Part shown: one piece after another, positions 9,070-19,202 of the stretch
Numbering within the stretch: the first letter of the stretch is position 1
Layout of the letters: every line of letters begins with the position of its first letter
Source: Halomonas sp.
Lineage (GTDB): Bacteria > Pseudomonadota > Gammaproteobacteria > Pseudomonadales > Halomonadaceae
Direction: 5' to 3'
Assembly: GCF_020832045.1 (NCBI RefSeq)
Contig: NZ_JAFIFK010000032.1
Location: forward strand, 1 to 64,000
DNA length: 64,000 nucleotides
Notes under the pieces: generated by a model
Database searches by the model: none
What the model was told of the DNA's origin: nothing
What the model saw: only the letters and a program-made list of their open reading frames with translations
Position numbers and translations under genes: made by a program

Positions 9070-11169
9070 ATGAAAGCACAGCCGCCTCATCGTTCTTCTT
9101 CTGTTCCAGCTCATGGTTCCCAGCCCCCCGCCGCCCCTTCACCGGTCGAGCGGTTTCGGCGTACCGAGGACCCGGAATGGCACTGGCTGGAAGATCGCGA
9201 CGATCTGCAGGTCAGCGCCTTTCTGGAAGCGGCCAATGCGGAATTCAAGCACTGGATGGCCCCGCTGGAGAGCCTGACCGAGCGGCTCTATCACAGCCAT
9301 CTTGCACGGCGCGAACTGGCAGTCAAAGGTCTGCCCACCGCGCTGGACCACTTCACCTACTGGAGCGAGACGGCAGCCCATGCCGACTATCCCATCTGGT
9401 GGCGACACCGCAATGGCGAAAACACACAGGTCACCCCGTTTCTCGATCTTCAGGCACGCGCAGGGGAAGAGCACTACCTGGAAATGGGTGACATGGCGCT
9501 TTCGCCGGACGAAAACTGGCTGGCCTGGACCGAGGACACCAGCGGGGACGAGCGCTTCTCGCTCTACCTCAAGGCCCTGCCCGACGGTGAACCTCATTTG
9601 CTGCTGGAAGAGATCGGCCCGGAGCTGACCTGGGCCGAGGACAACATCACGCTGCTGTTCACGCGCTACGATGCCACGCAGCGGCCGGACAGCATCTGGC
9701 GACTGCCGCTCAGCCAAGGCAAGGCCGGAGAAGCGGCACTGGTGTTGCGCGAAGACGACCCCGAGTTCTGGCTCGGGCTCGGCAAGACGCGATCACGCCA
9801 GTGGTTGGTACTTGAGAGCGCTTCAAAGGATACCAGCGAGTGCTATCTGCTGCCGGCTCTGGCGCCGGAACAGGCCCCACGTTGCTTCCGCCCGCGAGAG
9901 AAAGGGGTGGAGTATGGATTGGAGCATCGTCCCGGCCACTTCTACGTGCTGCACAACCGCAACGCAGCGCACTTTCGGCTGGATAGAGTGAACGAGGACG
10001 ATCTCGAGTCGCCCTGGCAACCGCTCATCGGGCACCGCGAAGACACCACGCTCGAGGACGTGGAGGCTTTCGCCTGGGGCCTGGCCATTTCCGAGCGTGA
10101 CCACCACGAAGCCCAGGTGAGAGTGCGTATCGTCGAACTCGATGACGACCACGCCATCCCTCGCGACGAGCGCCTGCCGCTCCCCGAATCGCCTTGCAGC
10201 CTGATGTTGGGTGACATGCCCCACTTCGACAGCCGTCAACTGCGCCTGCGCGAAGAGTCCTTCGTGATGCCGGTCCGCTGGCTAGCGCACGATCTCGATA
10301 GCGGAGAGCGTCAGGTGCTCAAGTCTCAGCCCATTCACGGCAGTCTCCAGCCTGAGGATCTTTACTGCGAGAGGATCTGGGCGCGCGCTCATGATGGCGA
10401 ACGGATCCCGGTTTCGGTAGTGATGCGCGCCGATCTGGTCGGACGCCCTTTGCCCACTCTGCTCTATGGCTATGGGGCCTATGGGGAAGTGCTGGATCCC
10501 TGGTTTTCGGTAGCCAGGCTTGAACTGCTCGAGCGCGGTATCGCCTTTGCCGTCGCCCATGTTCGGGGAGGTGGCGACCGTGGGGAGCCCTGGTACCTGG
10601 CGGGCAAGCTCGAACACAAGGAAAACAGCTTTCGCGACTTCCTGGCCGCGCGCAATGCCCTGGTGGAAAAGGGCCTCAGCGACGGCGAACGGATTGCCGC
10701 CTATGGCGCCAGTGCAGGGGGGCTGCTTGTCGGCGCCAGCCTCAACCTGGCTCCGGAAGCCTTCTGTGCCGCGGTGCTCGATGTACCTTTCGTCGACGTG
10801 CTGCGTACCATGGAGAATCCCGACCTGCCGCTGACCACCGCGGAGTACACCGAGTGGGGCAATCCCGACGAAGCCGATGCGCGCAAGCGTATCCGCGCCT
10901 ACTCACCGCTGGACAATCTTTCGCCTCAACCCTACCCCACGCTGTTCCTGCAAGGGAGCTGGCACGACTCTCGGGTGCCTTACTGGGAACCGGCCAAGCT
11001 CTACGCCCGGCTCACGGAGATGGGGACCGCACGCGGCCCGGTGCTGCTGCGGACCGACATGGCTGCCGGTCATGGTGGTGCATCGGGCCGTTTCAAGGCC
11101 TGGCACGACAATGCGCGTCAGGATGCCTTCATACTATGGGCGTTGGGACGTATCGAAAGAGAGGCATGA
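9070..11169 (+). CDS. ptrB: Oligopeptidase B, prolyl oligopeptidase family
   Basis: 699-residue S9A serine peptidase that cleaves short peptides after basic residues in the cytoplasm. An N-terminal seven-bladed propeller region is followed by the alpha/beta hydrolase domain with GYGAYGEVLDPWFS and AHVRGGGDRG. The nucleophile is in YGASAGGLLVG, the acidic residue in GSWHDSRVPYWE and the catalytic His in AGHGGASGRF. Length is close to the E. coli enzyme (686). It is transcribed divergently from the 8984 membrane-protein gene across an 85-bp gap and converges on ycgN. Confidence 0.93.
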   Translation: MKAQPPHRSSSVPAHGSQPPAAPSPVERFRRTEDPEWHWLEDRDDLQVSAFLEAANAEFKHWMAPLESLTERLYHSHLARRELAVKGLPTALDHFTYWSETAAHADYPIWWRHRNGENTQVTPFLDLQARAGEEHYLEMGDMALSPDENWLAWTEDTSGDERFSLYLKALPDGEPHLLLEEIGPELTWAEDNITLLFTRYDATQRPDSIWRLPLSQGKAGEAALVLREDDPEFWLGLGKTRSRQWLVLESASKDTSECYLLPALAPEQAPRCFRPREKGVEYGLEHRPGHFYVLHNRNAAHFRLDRVNEDDLESPWQPLIGHREDTTLEDVEAFAWGLAISERDHHEAQVRVRIVELDDDHAIPRDERLPLPESPCSLMLGDMPHFDSRQLRLREESFVMPVRWLAHDLDSGERQVLKSQPIHGSLQPEDLYCERIWARAHDGERIPVSVVMRADLVGRPLPTLLYGYGAYGEVLDPWFSVARLELLERGIAFAVAHVRGGGDRGEPWYLAGKLEHKENSFRDFLAARNALVEKGLSDGERIAAYGASAGGLLVGASLNLAPEAFCAAVLDVPFVDVLRTMENPDLPLTTAEYTEWGNPDEADARKRIRAYSPLDNLSPQPYPTLFLQGSWHDSRVPYWEPAKLYARLTEMGTARGPVLLRTDMAAGHGGASGRFKAWHDNARQDAFILWALGRIEREA

Positions 11170-11184
11170 GGCCCACAAAGCAAC

Positions 11185-11204
11185 GACCCGGCGCCGACCG
11201 GGTC
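11185..11204. terminator. Hairpin between convergent ptrB and ycgN
   Basis: GACCCGG (11185-11191) and CCGGGTC (11198-11204) form a 7-bp stem with a 6-base loop in the 53-bp gap between two convergent genes. No good T-run follows on either strand, so a bidirectional terminator is likely from position but not proven by sequence. Confidence 0.5.
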
Positions 11205-11222
11205 TCGTCGTTCAGCGTAGCT

Positions 11223-11672
11223 TCAACCGTCAATCGGCAGAATGGCGATGATGTGGTCTTCGAGCTCATCCTCGGTGACGTCTCGCTGGGAAATGGCGAA
11301 GCTGCGTACGCTGATCCCCTTGCGATGTACACGCTCCGGGTCACCGGAAATCAGCGGGTGCCAGCCGGCCAGCCGGCGCCCCTCTGCAACACGACGATAG
11401 GCGCAGGATTTGGGAAGCCAGCGAAACTCATCGACTCGCTGAGGCGTCAGGCGCGCACAGTCCGGCACCAGAGCCTGGCGGTTGGGGTAGTCGCTACAGC
11501 GGCAGCTATGGATATCCAGTAGCTCGCAGGCGACACCCAGCACGGCAAGATCACCGCTCTCGTCATCCTGAAACTTGAGCAGGCAGCACTGACCGCAGCC
11601 GTCGCACAGCGCTTCCCACTCTTCGGCGGTGAGCTCTTCGAGGTCGAAGCGCTCCCAGAACAGTTCACGCAT
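11223..11672 (-). CDS. ycgN: YcgN family cysteine-cluster protein (UPF0260)
   Basis: 149 residues. It carries the N-terminal cysteine cluster CDGCGQCCLLK and further cysteines in CSDYPNRQ and VPDCARL. These match the YcgN/CxxCxxCC family, thought to bind a metal or Fe-S cluster; its role is unknown. It begins on the base after the ycgL stop (TGA then ATG, no gap), so it is the last gene of the dnaX-to-ycgN run. The association of ycgN with ycgL and rnd is common in gammaproteobacteria. Confidence 0.9.
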   Translation of the reverse strand: MRELFWERFDLEELTAEEWEALCDGCGQCCLLKFQDDESGDLAVLGVACELLDIHSCRCSDYPNRQALVPDCARLTPQRVDEFRWLPKSCAYRRVAEGRRLAGWHPLISGDPERVHRKGISVRSFAISQRDVTEDELEDHIIAILPIDG

Positions 11673-11984
11673 TCAATAGCGTGCCTCGGTTGGCGTTCGA
11701 TATAAATCCAGCAAATACTCATCCTTGGCCGGCGGCATCTGCAGATAGAATCCCTTTTCGCGAATCGCAGCCATCACATTGACGACGTTGACGCGCGCCA
11801 GGGCCTTTTCCGGTGTCAGGATCAGAGTCATGGTCGGCACCGGTTTGCCGAATCGCTCGAGCAGCGCCTCTGGCACCTTGGCGAGACCTTGTCGCTTGTC
11901 GACATAGATATACATTTCGTACTTTCGCGGACTCTTGTATATCTGGCACAGCAGTTTGTTGCCTTGCATGCGATCGTCAGTCAT
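11673..11984 (-). CDS. ycgL: YcgL domain protein
   Basis: 103 residues, matching the YcgL family (LLCQIYKSPRKYEMYIYVDK, then FLQMPPAKDEY-like end). Its function is not known. The open frame extends 56 codons upstream into rnd, but that part is low-complexity shadow of rnd. The ATG at 11984 overlaps the rnd stop as ATGA, which fixes the start and suggests coupled translation. ycgN starts directly after it. Confidence 0.9.
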   Translation of the reverse strand: MTDDRMQGNKLLCQIYKSPRKYEMYIYVDKRQGLAKVPEALLERFGKPVPTMTLILTPEKALARVNVVNVMAAIREKGFYLQMPPAKDEYLLDLYRTPTEARY

Positions 11985-13147
11985 GACGCCTGCACCTCTT
12001 CCAGAGCTTGCTTCAGGGGGGCCGCGAGTCTCTCTCCGCGCCAACCCTGCGGCAGGGGTAACGGATCGGCAACCAGATCGGCGGCGATCAGCGCCTCGAG
12101 ATCGCGCCGGCGCATCAACACCTCGGGCGCCACGCCCAGCTGCTCGGCGCACCGATTGACGACTTGCTTGAGGGCCTTCATGCGTCGCTTGTAGTCAGGC
12201 GCCAGCGGCGAAGGCTGGGGCGGCGGCAATTTCTCCGCTTCGCACTGCCGCGACTGCTTGACCAGCGCCAGCAGAGTGTCGCCGTCGCGCTTGATCAGGC
12301 TTGGCTTTATCTCTTCGATCTCGGCGAGCTGGTGGCGTTTCTCGGGCATCCGCTCTGCCATGCTGTAGAGCACCCGGTCATTGACCAGCCATCCACGCGG
12401 CAAATTGCGCCGCCGTGCCTCGCCCTCGCGCCAGGTGGTCAACAGCCGATAGGCCTCGATCTGGCGGGGAGTAAGCCGCCACAATTGGCGTTGCCGGCGA
12501 TACCACTCTCCGTCTGCCTGGTCGCTGCGCAGCGCCTGAGCCATCAGTTCGCAGCAGTCGGCATCGAGCCATTCACGCCGCCCAAGCCGCTCCAGCGCCT
12601 CGCGCTGGTGCTCCCATACCTTGAGCAGGAAAACCACATCGAGCGCTGCATACAAGCACTGGGAATCGCTCAACGGACGCTTCAGCCAGTCGGAGCGGGT
12701 CTCGTCCTTGGGCAGGGTCTCCCCGGTCCAGTGCTGCACCAGGCGTTGATAGCCCATGGCGGGGTCTTCGCCCAACAGCGCCTGGGCGATCTGCGTATCC
12801 ACCAACGGGGCGACCGGCGCGTCTGCCCAGTGTGCCAGCACCTCGAGATCCTCGCTGCTGGCATGCAGTAGCTTCAGTGGCCCTTCCCCCAACAGCCGGC
12901 GAAAAGCATCCGTACAGTCGACCTGGAGAGGATCGATCAGCCAGGCAACCCCCCCGGCGGAGAACTGGATCAGGGCAGGAATCGGGTGAAAGGTTTTCTC
13001 GCGGAAAAACTCGGTATCCAGCGCGATCACTTCAGCCTGGGCCACCTCGGCGCAGGCGGCATCCAGCGCCTCGGGGTTATCGATCCAGCGTATCTCGGGG
13101 GTCAGGGTCATGCAGTCATCCAGCAACAGAAAAAGCGGCGGCTTCAT
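11981..13147 (-). CDS. rnd: Ribonuclease D
   Basis: 388-residue 3'-5' exoribonuclease of the DEDDy class, involved in tRNA 3'-end trimming. Exo motifs: [10 protein letters not shown] (motif I), [10 protein letters not shown] (motif II) and the Y...D pair in [13 protein letters not shown] (motif III). An HRDC domain follows around [19 protein letters not shown]. The ATG at 13147 overlaps the recR stop by 4 bp. A second ATG at 13111 (MTLTPEIRW) aligns better with the usual RNase D N-terminus, so the true start could be 12 codons downstream. Confidence 0.92.
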   Translation of the reverse strand: MKPPLFLLLDDCMTLTPEIRWIDNPEALDAACAEVAQAEVIALDTEFFREKTFHPIPALIQFSAGGVAWLIDPLQVDCTDAFRRLLGEGPLKLLHASSEDLEVLAHWADAPVAPLVDTQIAQALLGEDPAMGYQRLVQHWTGETLPKDETRSDWLKRPLSDSQCLYAALDVVFLLKVWEHQREALERLGRREWLDADCCELMAQALRSDQADGEWYRRQRQLWRLTPRQIEAYRLLTTWREGEARRRNLPRGWLVNDRVLYSMAERMPEKRHQLAEIEEIKPSLIKRDGDTLLALVKQSRQCEAEKLPPPQPSPLAPDYKRRMKALKQVVNRCAEQLGVAPEVLMRRRDLEALIAADLVADPLPLPQGWRGERLAAPLKQALEEVQAS

Positions 13148-13749
13148 TCACCGCGAAAAGGCAGGCGGCCGTTGAAGGCGCGGCTGAGGGTACCACCATC
13201 CACATATTCGAGCTCACCGCCCATGGGCACGCCATAGGCCAGTCGCGACAGCGTCACCCCATGGGGCGAAAGCTGGGCAGCGATATAGTGCGCCGTGGCC
13301 TCACCCTCCACGGTAGGGTTGGTGGCCAGAATCACCTCGCTGATACCGCCTTCGGCAATCCGCGCCTCGAGCTGATCGAGGCCAAGATCCTCGGGGCCGA
13401 TGCCATCCAAGGGCGAAAGATGACCGTGGAGCACGAAATAGCGGCCGCGGTACCCCCCCGCTTCCTCGATGGCAAGCTGATCGGCCGGCGACTCTACCAC
13501 GCACAGCAGGGCGTCGTCGCGTCGGCTGCTGGTGCACAAGCCACAGAGCTCTTCTTCGGTGAGCGTACGGCAACGCCGGCAGTAGCCGACGTGCTCGATG
13601 GCCTGTTCGAGCACGCCTGCCAGGCGGCGCCCGCCATCCCGGTCGCGCTCGAGCAGATGCATCGCCATGCGCTGGGCGGTCTTGGGGCCCACACCCGGCA
13701 GGACACGCAGCGACTCCATCAACCTGTCGACGAGGGGAGAAAAGCTCAT
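13144..13749 (-). CDS. recR: Recombination protein RecR
   Basis: 201 residues, the normal length. It works with RecO and RecF to load RecA at gaps. Features in order: N-terminal helix-hairpin-helix ([20 protein letters not shown]), a four-cysteine zinc motif ([16 protein letters not shown]), and a Toprim domain ([18 protein letters not shown] and [17 protein letters not shown]). The start codon shares one base with the ebfC stop and the stop overlaps rnd by 4 bp. The dnaX-ebfC-recR order is a classic conserved operon. Confidence 0.97.
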   Translation of the reverse strand: MSFSPLVDRLMESLRVLPGVGPKTAQRMAMHLLERDRDGGRRLAGVLEQAIEHVGYCRRCRTLTEEELCGLCTSSRRDDALLCVVESPADQLAIEEAGGYRGRYFVLHGHLSPLDGIGPEDLGLDQLEARIAEGGISEVILATNPTVEGEATAHYIAAQLSPHGVTLSRLAYGVPMGGELEYVDGGTLSRAFNGRLPFRGE

Positions 13750-14075
13750 CAGAAGGGCATCTTGAAACCCGGCGGAAGATTGAGCCCCGCCGTTGCTTCC
13801 TCCATTTTCTCTCGGGAGCTGGCCTCTACCTTACGCACGGCATCATTGACCGCTGCAGCCAGCAGATCCTCGAGCAGTTCCTTGTCCTCTTCCATGACGC
13901 TGGGGTCGATGTCGACCTTGCTCACGTCGTGTCGTCCGTTCATGGTCACCTTGATCATGCCGGCACCGGCTTCACCGGTAACCTCGGACTTGGCGATCTC
14001 TTCCTGGATACGCTGCATCTTCTGCTGCATTTCCTGGGCCTGCTTCATCAGGTTGCCCATTCCACCTTTCATCAT
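13749..14075 (-). CDS. ebfC: Nucleoid-associated protein YbaB/EbfC
   Basis: 108-residue small DNA-binding protein of the YbaB/EbfC family ([18 protein letters not shown], then [18 protein letters not shown]). The frame is open 24 codons upstream, but the ATG at 14075 has AGAGGA six bases before it and gives the family length. It lies 37 bp after dnaX and overlaps recR by one base. Confidence 0.95.
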   Translation of the reverse strand: MMKGGMGNLMKQAQEMQQKMQRIQEEIAKSEVTGEAGAGMIKVTMNGRHDVSKVDIDPSVMEEDKELLEDLLAAAVNDAVRKVEASSREKMEEATAGLNLPPGFKMPF

Positions 14076-14112
14076 GGTCGTTCCTCTCGATTGGCAATGT
14101 GAAACTGTCGAC

Positions 14113-16179
14113 TCAGGCCCTTGGCGCCGCTTCGGCCGGTTTGACACTCGACTCGATCAAGCGCGCGCCAAAAGTCTCCTGCAGCTGTTTGACATGGGGA
14201 TCGCGATGCAGTGCTGCCACCGCCTCAGCATGGCGCTCGGCAGCAATCCGGTCGGCGCGCTGCCGCGGTGTCTCGATATCGGTAGGCAGCGCCCCAGGTT
14301 CGATGGCAAGCTGACGCACGATGCCGATACCAGCCAGCGCCTCCTGCACACGGCGTACGTGAATCTCGGCATTCATGGCCTGCTGCGACGGGTCCAGGCG
14401 CAGCGTCAACCGCTTGCCATCATCCCTTTCGACAACGCAGTGGGCCGCGAGGTTGCGAGTCAGCCCGCCCAGGCCGAGGGAGTCGAAACCGTGCAGCCAG
14501 CGGTCATGGTTGATCGGTTCATCGCTCCCGGCGTTGACTGCCTCCGCCTGCCATCCAGGCACTTCGGCGACAGACCCATCGGTGGCGGGCTCTTCAGCCG
14601 CCAATACAGGGGCGTCCACGACAGCAGCCTCAGCCTCTTCCACCTCTAGTGCCCTGTTCACGCCGGCAGTGTCGGGCGGCATCGCCACGGCTGCCGTCAT
14701 CACGGGCTCTTGCGAAAGAGTCGCCGCGAGATCACTTGGTGAGGCTTGCTCCATCTCCTGAGCCGAAGCGTAAGCCGCGTCATCCTGTGGCGGTGCCGTT
14801 TCCTCGTCGACCAGCGCTTCCCAAGGCGGGGGCGGCTCTGGCACTCGCTGAGCTAGGGCCTTCCCCTCCGCGGGAGCCGGCTCAACCGGCGGCGCTTCGT
14901 CAGGCTTGGACGATAGCGGCTGCGGTTCGGATGAGAGCGGCTGACTCGACGTCGGAGATGCCGTGTTTCCTTCGCGCTGAGCAGTGGTAGCCGGCGGCTC
15001 TCCTGAACCGCTCGCAGGAGCGGAGCCGCTACCTACGGCTCGCAGCGGCAGCGACGTTTTCGCCGGCTGGGGCACGCCTTGGGGGCGGAATGCCAGCATG
15101 CGCAGCAGCGTCATCTCCAGCGCCGTGCGCAAGTCGGGGGCGTGGGCCATGTCACCGCGCCCCTGTATGCCGATCTGATAGTAGAGCTGTACGTCCTCGG
15201 CGGTGAAGCGCGAGGCTAGGGCAAGCACCGTATCGCGATCGCCATGCGTATTGTCCACCGCGTCCGGCACCATTTGAGCCACGGCGAGACGATGCAAAAT
15301 GGCCGCCAGATCATCGAGTACCGCGGCGAAATCGGGCCCCTGCTCAGCCAGCTGAGCGATCTCCGCCAGCAGCCTCGGCGCATCCACGTCCGCCAATGCC
15401 TCTACCAGAGCAAGCACGTGGCGGTGATCGAGCGTACCCAGCATGGCGGCCACGTCGGCATGACGCACCTGGCCCTGACCGAAGGCGATGCCCTGGTCGG
15501 TCAGGCTCATGGCGTCTCGCATCGAACCGTCGGCTGCACGCCCAAGCAGCCACAGTGCGCTCTCCTCGAAGCCGATACCCTCGGCCTCGAGCACCTTGGC
15601 AAGGTGGGTGACGATGCGCTCCGGTGGCATGTTCTTGAGCGTGAACTGCAGGCAGCGCGACAGCACCGTGGCGGGCAGCTTCTGCGGATCGGTGGTGGCG
15701 AGCAGAAACTTGACGTGGGGCGGGGGCTCTTCCAGGGTCTTGAGCAGCGCATTGAAGCTGCTGGTGGAAAGCATGTGCACCTCGTCGATGAGGTACACCT
15801 TGTAGCGTCCCTGGGTCGGGGCGTACTGCACGTTGTCGAGCAGCTCGCGGGTGTCTTCCACCTTGGTGCGCGAGGCGGCATCGACTTCGATCAGGTCGAC
15901 GAAGCGCCCCTCGTCGATGGCGCGACAACTGTCGCACTCCCCGCAAGGCGTAGAAGTGACGCCCTCGTCACCGTATCCCTTGGACGTGCAGTTGAGGCAT
16001 TTGGCAAGTATTCTTGCCAGTGTCGTCTTGCCCACCCCTCGCGTACCTGTAAACAGATAGGCATGGTGCAGACGCCCCTGGTCGAGCGCATTGACCAGTG
16101 CACGCTGGACGTGCTCCTGGCCTACCAGTTCATGGAACGTACGCGGCCGCCACTTGCGGGCCAGAACCTGATAGCTCAT
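14113..16179 (-). CDS. dnaX: DNA polymerase III subunit tau/gamma
   Basis: 688-residue clamp-loader ATPase. [15 protein letters not shown] at 16179 is the standard N-terminus; a 44-codon upstream extension is rejected. Motifs: Walker [12 protein letters not shown], a zinc module with four Cys in CLNC...CGECDSC, Walker B LIDEVHML, sensor 1 [16 protein letters not shown] long Pro/Ala/Glu-rich linker (about residues 380-560) leads to the tau C-terminal domain. I looked at the linker junction for the A-AAA-AAG slippery heptamer that makes gamma in E. coli and saw none, so a separate gamma form by frameshift is not supported here. Confidence 0.96.
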   Translation of the reverse strand: MSYQVLARKWRPRTFHELVGQEHVQRALVNALDQGRLHHAYLFTGTRGVGKTTLARILAKCLNCTSKGYGDEGVTSTPCGECDSCRAIDEGRFVDLIEVDAASRTKVEDTRELLDNVQYAPTQGRYKVYLIDEVHMLSTSSFNALLKTLEEPPPHVKFLLATTDPQKLPATVLSRCLQFTLKNMPPERIVTHLAKVLEAEGIGFEESALWLLGRAADGSMRDAMSLTDQGIAFGQGQVRHADVAAMLGTLDHRHVLALVEALADVDAPRLLAEIAQLAEQGPDFAAVLDDLAAILHRLAVAQMVPDAVDNTHGDRDTVLALASRFTAEDVQLYYQIGIQGRGDMAHAPDLRTALEMTLLRMLAFRPQGVPQPAKTSLPLRAVGSGSAPASGSGEPPATTAQREGNTASPTSSQPLSSEPQPLSSKPDEAPPVEPAPAEGKALAQRVPEPPPPWEALVDEETAPPQDDAAYASAQEMEQASPSDLAATLSQEPVMTAAVAMPPDTAGVNRALEVEEAEAAVVDAPVLAAEEPATDGSVAEVPGWQAEAVNAGSDEPINHDRWLHGFDSLGLGGLTRNLAAHCVVERDDGKRLTLRLDPSQQAMNAEIHVRRVQEALAGIGIVRQLAIEPGALPTDIETPRQRADRIAAERHAEAVAALHRDPHVKQLQETFGARLIESSVKPAEAAPRA

Positions 16180-16426
16180 TGCTGTACGGATTCCTTGCAA
16201 CAGGGCTGGCGGGCAGCCTATCGGAGCAGGGCCTACTTCACCCCGACGAGTCGTTCGGTGACGAGCCGAACACGAAAACCTCCATTCTACCGGCTGATGC
16301 CAAGTGCGCAAAGTTCACCCTGCCGTTCGGCAGCGTAGCGTGCTGCGCGCGTAGCGCGGAGCACTGGCTCAGCCCTCAGACTGTGCTAGCATCCGTTGAG
16401 TATTTTCTACACCCAAGGACCTCTCC

Positions 16427-17713
16427 ATGAGTGAGCCTCGCTGCGCCTCATATTATACCGCCTCGATCCACCAGGAGTCGGACTACCCCCGGCTCGAGGG
16501 CGAGATCCGGGTCGATGTCGCCATCGTCGGTGGTGGTTTCACCGGCGTGGCAACGGCGGTGGAGCTGGCCGAGCGTGGTTACCGGGTCGCCATTGTCGAG
16601 GCCAACAGGATCGGCTGGGGCGCCAGCGGTCGTAACGGCGGCCAGGTGACCGGCAGCCTCTCCGGCGAGGCGGCCATGCGCAAGCAGATGCGCCGCACCC
16701 TTGGCGAGGCCGCCGACGACTTCGTCTGGGACCTGCGCTGGCGCGGGCAACGCATCATCCAAGAAAGAGTCAATCAGTATGGCATCGCCTGCGACCTGAA
16801 GCACGGTCACCTTCAGGCGGCCTGGAAGCCCTCGCACATGCCAGCCCTCGAGGCCGACTTCGAGGCATGCCAGGCACACGGCATGGGGGAATACGTAGAG
16901 CTCCTCGATGCACGCCAGGTGCGCGACGTGGTGCGAACCGAACTCTACCGAGGCGGGCTGCTCAATCATTACAACCTGCACCTGCACCCGCTCAACCTGT
17001 GCCTGGGCGAGGCGCGTGTCGCCGAATCGCTGGGCGCACGGATATTCGAGCACTCGCCGGTAGTGCGCATCGACCACGGCCCCATCCCCGGCGTGATCAC
17101 TGCAAAAGGCAGCGTCCTCGCCGACCGCGTACTGCTAGCGGGCAACGCCTATCACCGGCTGGAACGGCGCCACTTGGGCGGCAAGCTGTTTCCGGCGTCG
17201 CTCGGCATCGTCACCACCGCGCCTCTGGGCGGGCTTGCCGAGGCCATCAACCCGCTGGACCTGGCGGTGTACGACTGCCGCTTCGTTCTCGACTATTACC
17301 GACTCACTGCCGATGGCCGCCTGCTGTTCGGCGGCGGAGCCAACTATTCGGGCAAGGACTCACCCGACATCTCTGCCGAGCTGCGCCCGCGCCTGGAAGC
17401 TACCTTCCCCCAGCTCAAAGGAACGCCGATCGACTACGCCTGGCAGGGCATGGCAGGCATCGTGGTCAATCGCATTCCCATGCTAGGGCGAATTTCCGAC
17501 ACCGTTTACTACGCCCAAGGCTACTCGGGCCATGGCGTAGCGACCTCGCACATCGTCGGTGAAATCATGGCCAAGGCGATTTCCGGCCACCTGGAGGAGT
17601 TCGACACCTTCGCCGCCTGTCGCCACCCCAAAGTGCCGTTCGGCGATGCGCTGGGCAACCCGCTGCTGGCCGTGGGGATGTGGTATTACCAGTTGCTCGA
17701 GCGCTGGCGCTGA
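16427..17713 (+). CDS. FAD-dependent amine oxidoreductase, PuuB-like
   Basis: 428-residue DAO-family flavoprotein resembling gamma-glutamylputrescine oxidase (PuuB). The N-terminal dinucleotide fold is VAIVGGGFTGVATAVELAERG. GWGASGRNGGQVTG is the FAD-contacting block typical of PuuB, and the C-terminal block GYSGHGVATSHIVGEIMAKAI is diagnostic. Expected reaction: oxidative deamination of a primary or glutamylated amine to an aldehyde. The ATG has AAGGA nine bases upstream. It is followed 40 bp later by an alcohol dehydrogenase that could act on the aldehyde. No puuA, puuC or puuD is visible here, so the substrate need not be glutamylputrescine. Confidence 0.85.
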   Translation: MSEPRCASYYTASIHQESDYPRLEGEIRVDVAIVGGGFTGVATAVELAERGYRVAIVEANRIGWGASGRNGGQVTGSLSGEAAMRKQMRRTLGEAADDFVWDLRWRGQRIIQERVNQYGIACDLKHGHLQAAWKPSHMPALEADFEACQAHGMGEYVELLDARQVRDVVRTELYRGGLLNHYNLHLHPLNLCLGEARVAESLGARIFEHSPVVRIDHGPIPGVITAKGSVLADRVLLAGNAYHRLERRHLGGKLFPASLGIVTTAPLGGLAEAINPLDLAVYDCRFVLDYYRLTADGRLLFGGGANYSGKDSPDISAELRPRLEATFPQLKGTPIDYAWQGMAGIVVNRIPMLGRISDTVYYAQGYSGHGVATSHIVGEIMAKAISGHLEEFDTFAACRHPKVPFGDALGNPLLAVGMWYYQLLERWR

Positions 17714-17753
17714 GCTATGCCTGAAACCCAACTATTAGAACAGTGAGCCGGCC

Positions 17754-18965
17754 ATGACAGCTTCCTTTCCCGAGCGTATCGACGCCTTCCGTATCGCCCG
17801 CCTGCCCGATATCCGATTCGGTAACGGCAGTATTCAACTGTTGCCGGCGCTGATCGCCGGCTTCGGCTCACACGTGCTGGTGGTCACCGGCAAGCGCTCC
17901 TTCGTCGAATCGCCTCACTGGCAGTCGCTGGTCGAGGCACTGGAGGCGCAAGGCACCGTCTGGCAGCACGTCACGATCGATGGGGAGCCCTCACCGCAGC
18001 GAGTGAATGCCATCGTCGCTGAGAATCAGCAGCATGCCATTGATGTCGTGGTCGCCATCGGCGGTGGAAGCGTGCTGGATGCGGCCAAGGCGGTTGCCGG
18101 CCTGCTGCGCCCCGGCAACTCCGTGATGGATCATCTCGAGGGGGTAGGACGCGGCCTGCCCTACCATGGCCCCGCGGTACCGCTGATCGCTGTACCCACT
18201 ACTGCCGGCACCGGCAGCGAAGCCACCAAGAATGCCGTGCTCAGCGTTCAGGGGCCCGAAGGCTACAAGAAGTCGTTCCGCGATGAGCGACTGGTCGCCG
18301 CCGTTGCTCTGGTCGACCCCGAACTACTGACCGGTTGCCCCAAGATGCAGATCGCCGCCAACGCCATGGACGCCTTCACCCAGCTTTTGGAATCCTACGT
18401 CTCGCTCAATGCCAGCCCCGCCACTGACGCACTCGCCTGGTCCGGCATGCAGGCCTTCTGCCATGGTTTCTGGCCGGCCTGGCAGACGAATCACCCCGAG
18501 GCTGAGCGAGGCTACGGCCAAATTGCCTACGCCTCGTTGATGTCGGGGATCACCCTGGCGCAGGCAGGCCTGGGCTCGGTTCATGGGCTGGCTTCCCCGC
18601 TGGGGGCCTTCTTCCCGATTCCTCACGGCACGGTGTGCGGCACACTGGTCGCCGAGGCCACGGCGGTCAACATCTCAGCGCTGCGCCAGCGTGAGCCGAG
18701 TCATCCAGCTCTGCTCAAGTACGCCGAAGCCGGCCGGCTGGTCGCCGGCAAACGCGAACTGGGCGAAGAGGACGCCTGCGATGCTCTGGTCGCGACGCTG
18801 CGCACCTGGACTCACAGGATCGACATGCCGAGACTCGGCGCCTACGGCATGCGCCATGACGACATCGAACGCGTGGTCGCCAACGCCCGGGGCGGCAGCA
18901 TGAAGACCAACCCGCTGGTACTGACCGATGCCGAGCTGAGCGACTTGCTGGAGAGACGGCTCTAG
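17754..18965 (+). CDS. Iron-containing alcohol dehydrogenase
   Basis: 403-residue group III (Fe-ADH) dehydrogenase. NAD-binding region VVAIGGGSVLDAAKAVA and AVPTTAGTGSEATKNAV are intact. Metal-ligand positions: Asp in NAMDAFTQLLESY, His in SVHGLASPLGAFF and His in IPHGTVCG. The usual DxxxH ligand pair reads DAFTQ, so the second ligand is Gln instead of His, a variant I believe occurs in a subgroup of this family. It probably acts on the aldehyde or alcohol linked to the upstream amine oxidase. Its 3' end overlaps the opposing deacetylase remnant by 4 bp. Confidence 0.85.
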   Translation: MTASFPERIDAFRIARLPDIRFGNGSIQLLPALIAGFGSHVLVVTGKRSFVESPHWQSLVEALEAQGTVWQHVTIDGEPSPQRVNAIVAENQQHAIDVVVAIGGGSVLDAAKAVAGLLRPGNSVMDHLEGVGRGLPYHGPAVPLIAVPTTAGTGSEATKNAVLSVQGPEGYKKSFRDERLVAAVALVDPELLTGCPKMQIAANAMDAFTQLLESYVSLNASPATDALAWSGMQAFCHGFWPAWQTNHPEAERGYGQIAYASLMSGITLAQAGLGSVHGLASPLGAFFPIPHGTVCGTLVAEATAVNISALRQREPSHPALLKYAEAGRLVAGKRELGEEDACDALVATLRTWTHRIDMPRLGAYGMRHDDIERVVANARGGSMKTNPLVLTDAELSDLLERRL

Positions 18966-19135
18966 CCGGTGCTGGCTGGATAGTCGTCGCTCCTCAGCTT
19001 GAAGCTGCTGATCGGCTCCCGCTCGAAAGTAGCCACTCCGAGCGACACCAGCAGCAGTTCGGCACCGGCCTGGCGAATGCGCGCCAGGCCCTCGTCGAGA
19101 GCGGCCGACCAGTGCGCGTAGTGGAACGTGAGCAT
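18962..19135 (-). pseudogene. Remnant of acetylpolyamine amidohydrolase / histone deacetylase-like gene
   Basis: A 57-codon open stretch downstream of lysR reads as the C-terminal third of an AphA-type deacetylase: WSAALDEGLARIRQAGAELL, then LLVSLGVATFEREPISSFKL and a break soon after SDDY. Family members read SLGVDTFExDPIS at this place; the first Asp is a zinc ligand in this superfamily and is Ala here, and the second Asp is Glu. The N-terminal two thirds, with the other metal ligands, are absent: only 67 bp separate this piece from the lysR stop. I read it as a deletion relic, not a functional gene. Its presence suggests that the locus once handled acetylated polyamines. Confidence 0.75.
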
Positions 19136-19202
19136 GAGGACACCTCTGCGGGATGGTTCGCTTGACCTTGCCATGCCCTGGACCAGGACCCGCCAGCTCC
19201 CG

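Noticed and set aside
12832..14649. 605-codon plus-strand open frame
   Set aside because: Antisense to rnd, recR, ebfC and dnaX, all well-supported genes on the minus strand.
14990..15080. Possible dnaX programmed frameshift
   Set aside because: The tau/gamma junction has only AAAA in GCG AAA ACG and no A6G-type slippery heptamer or convincing pause element.
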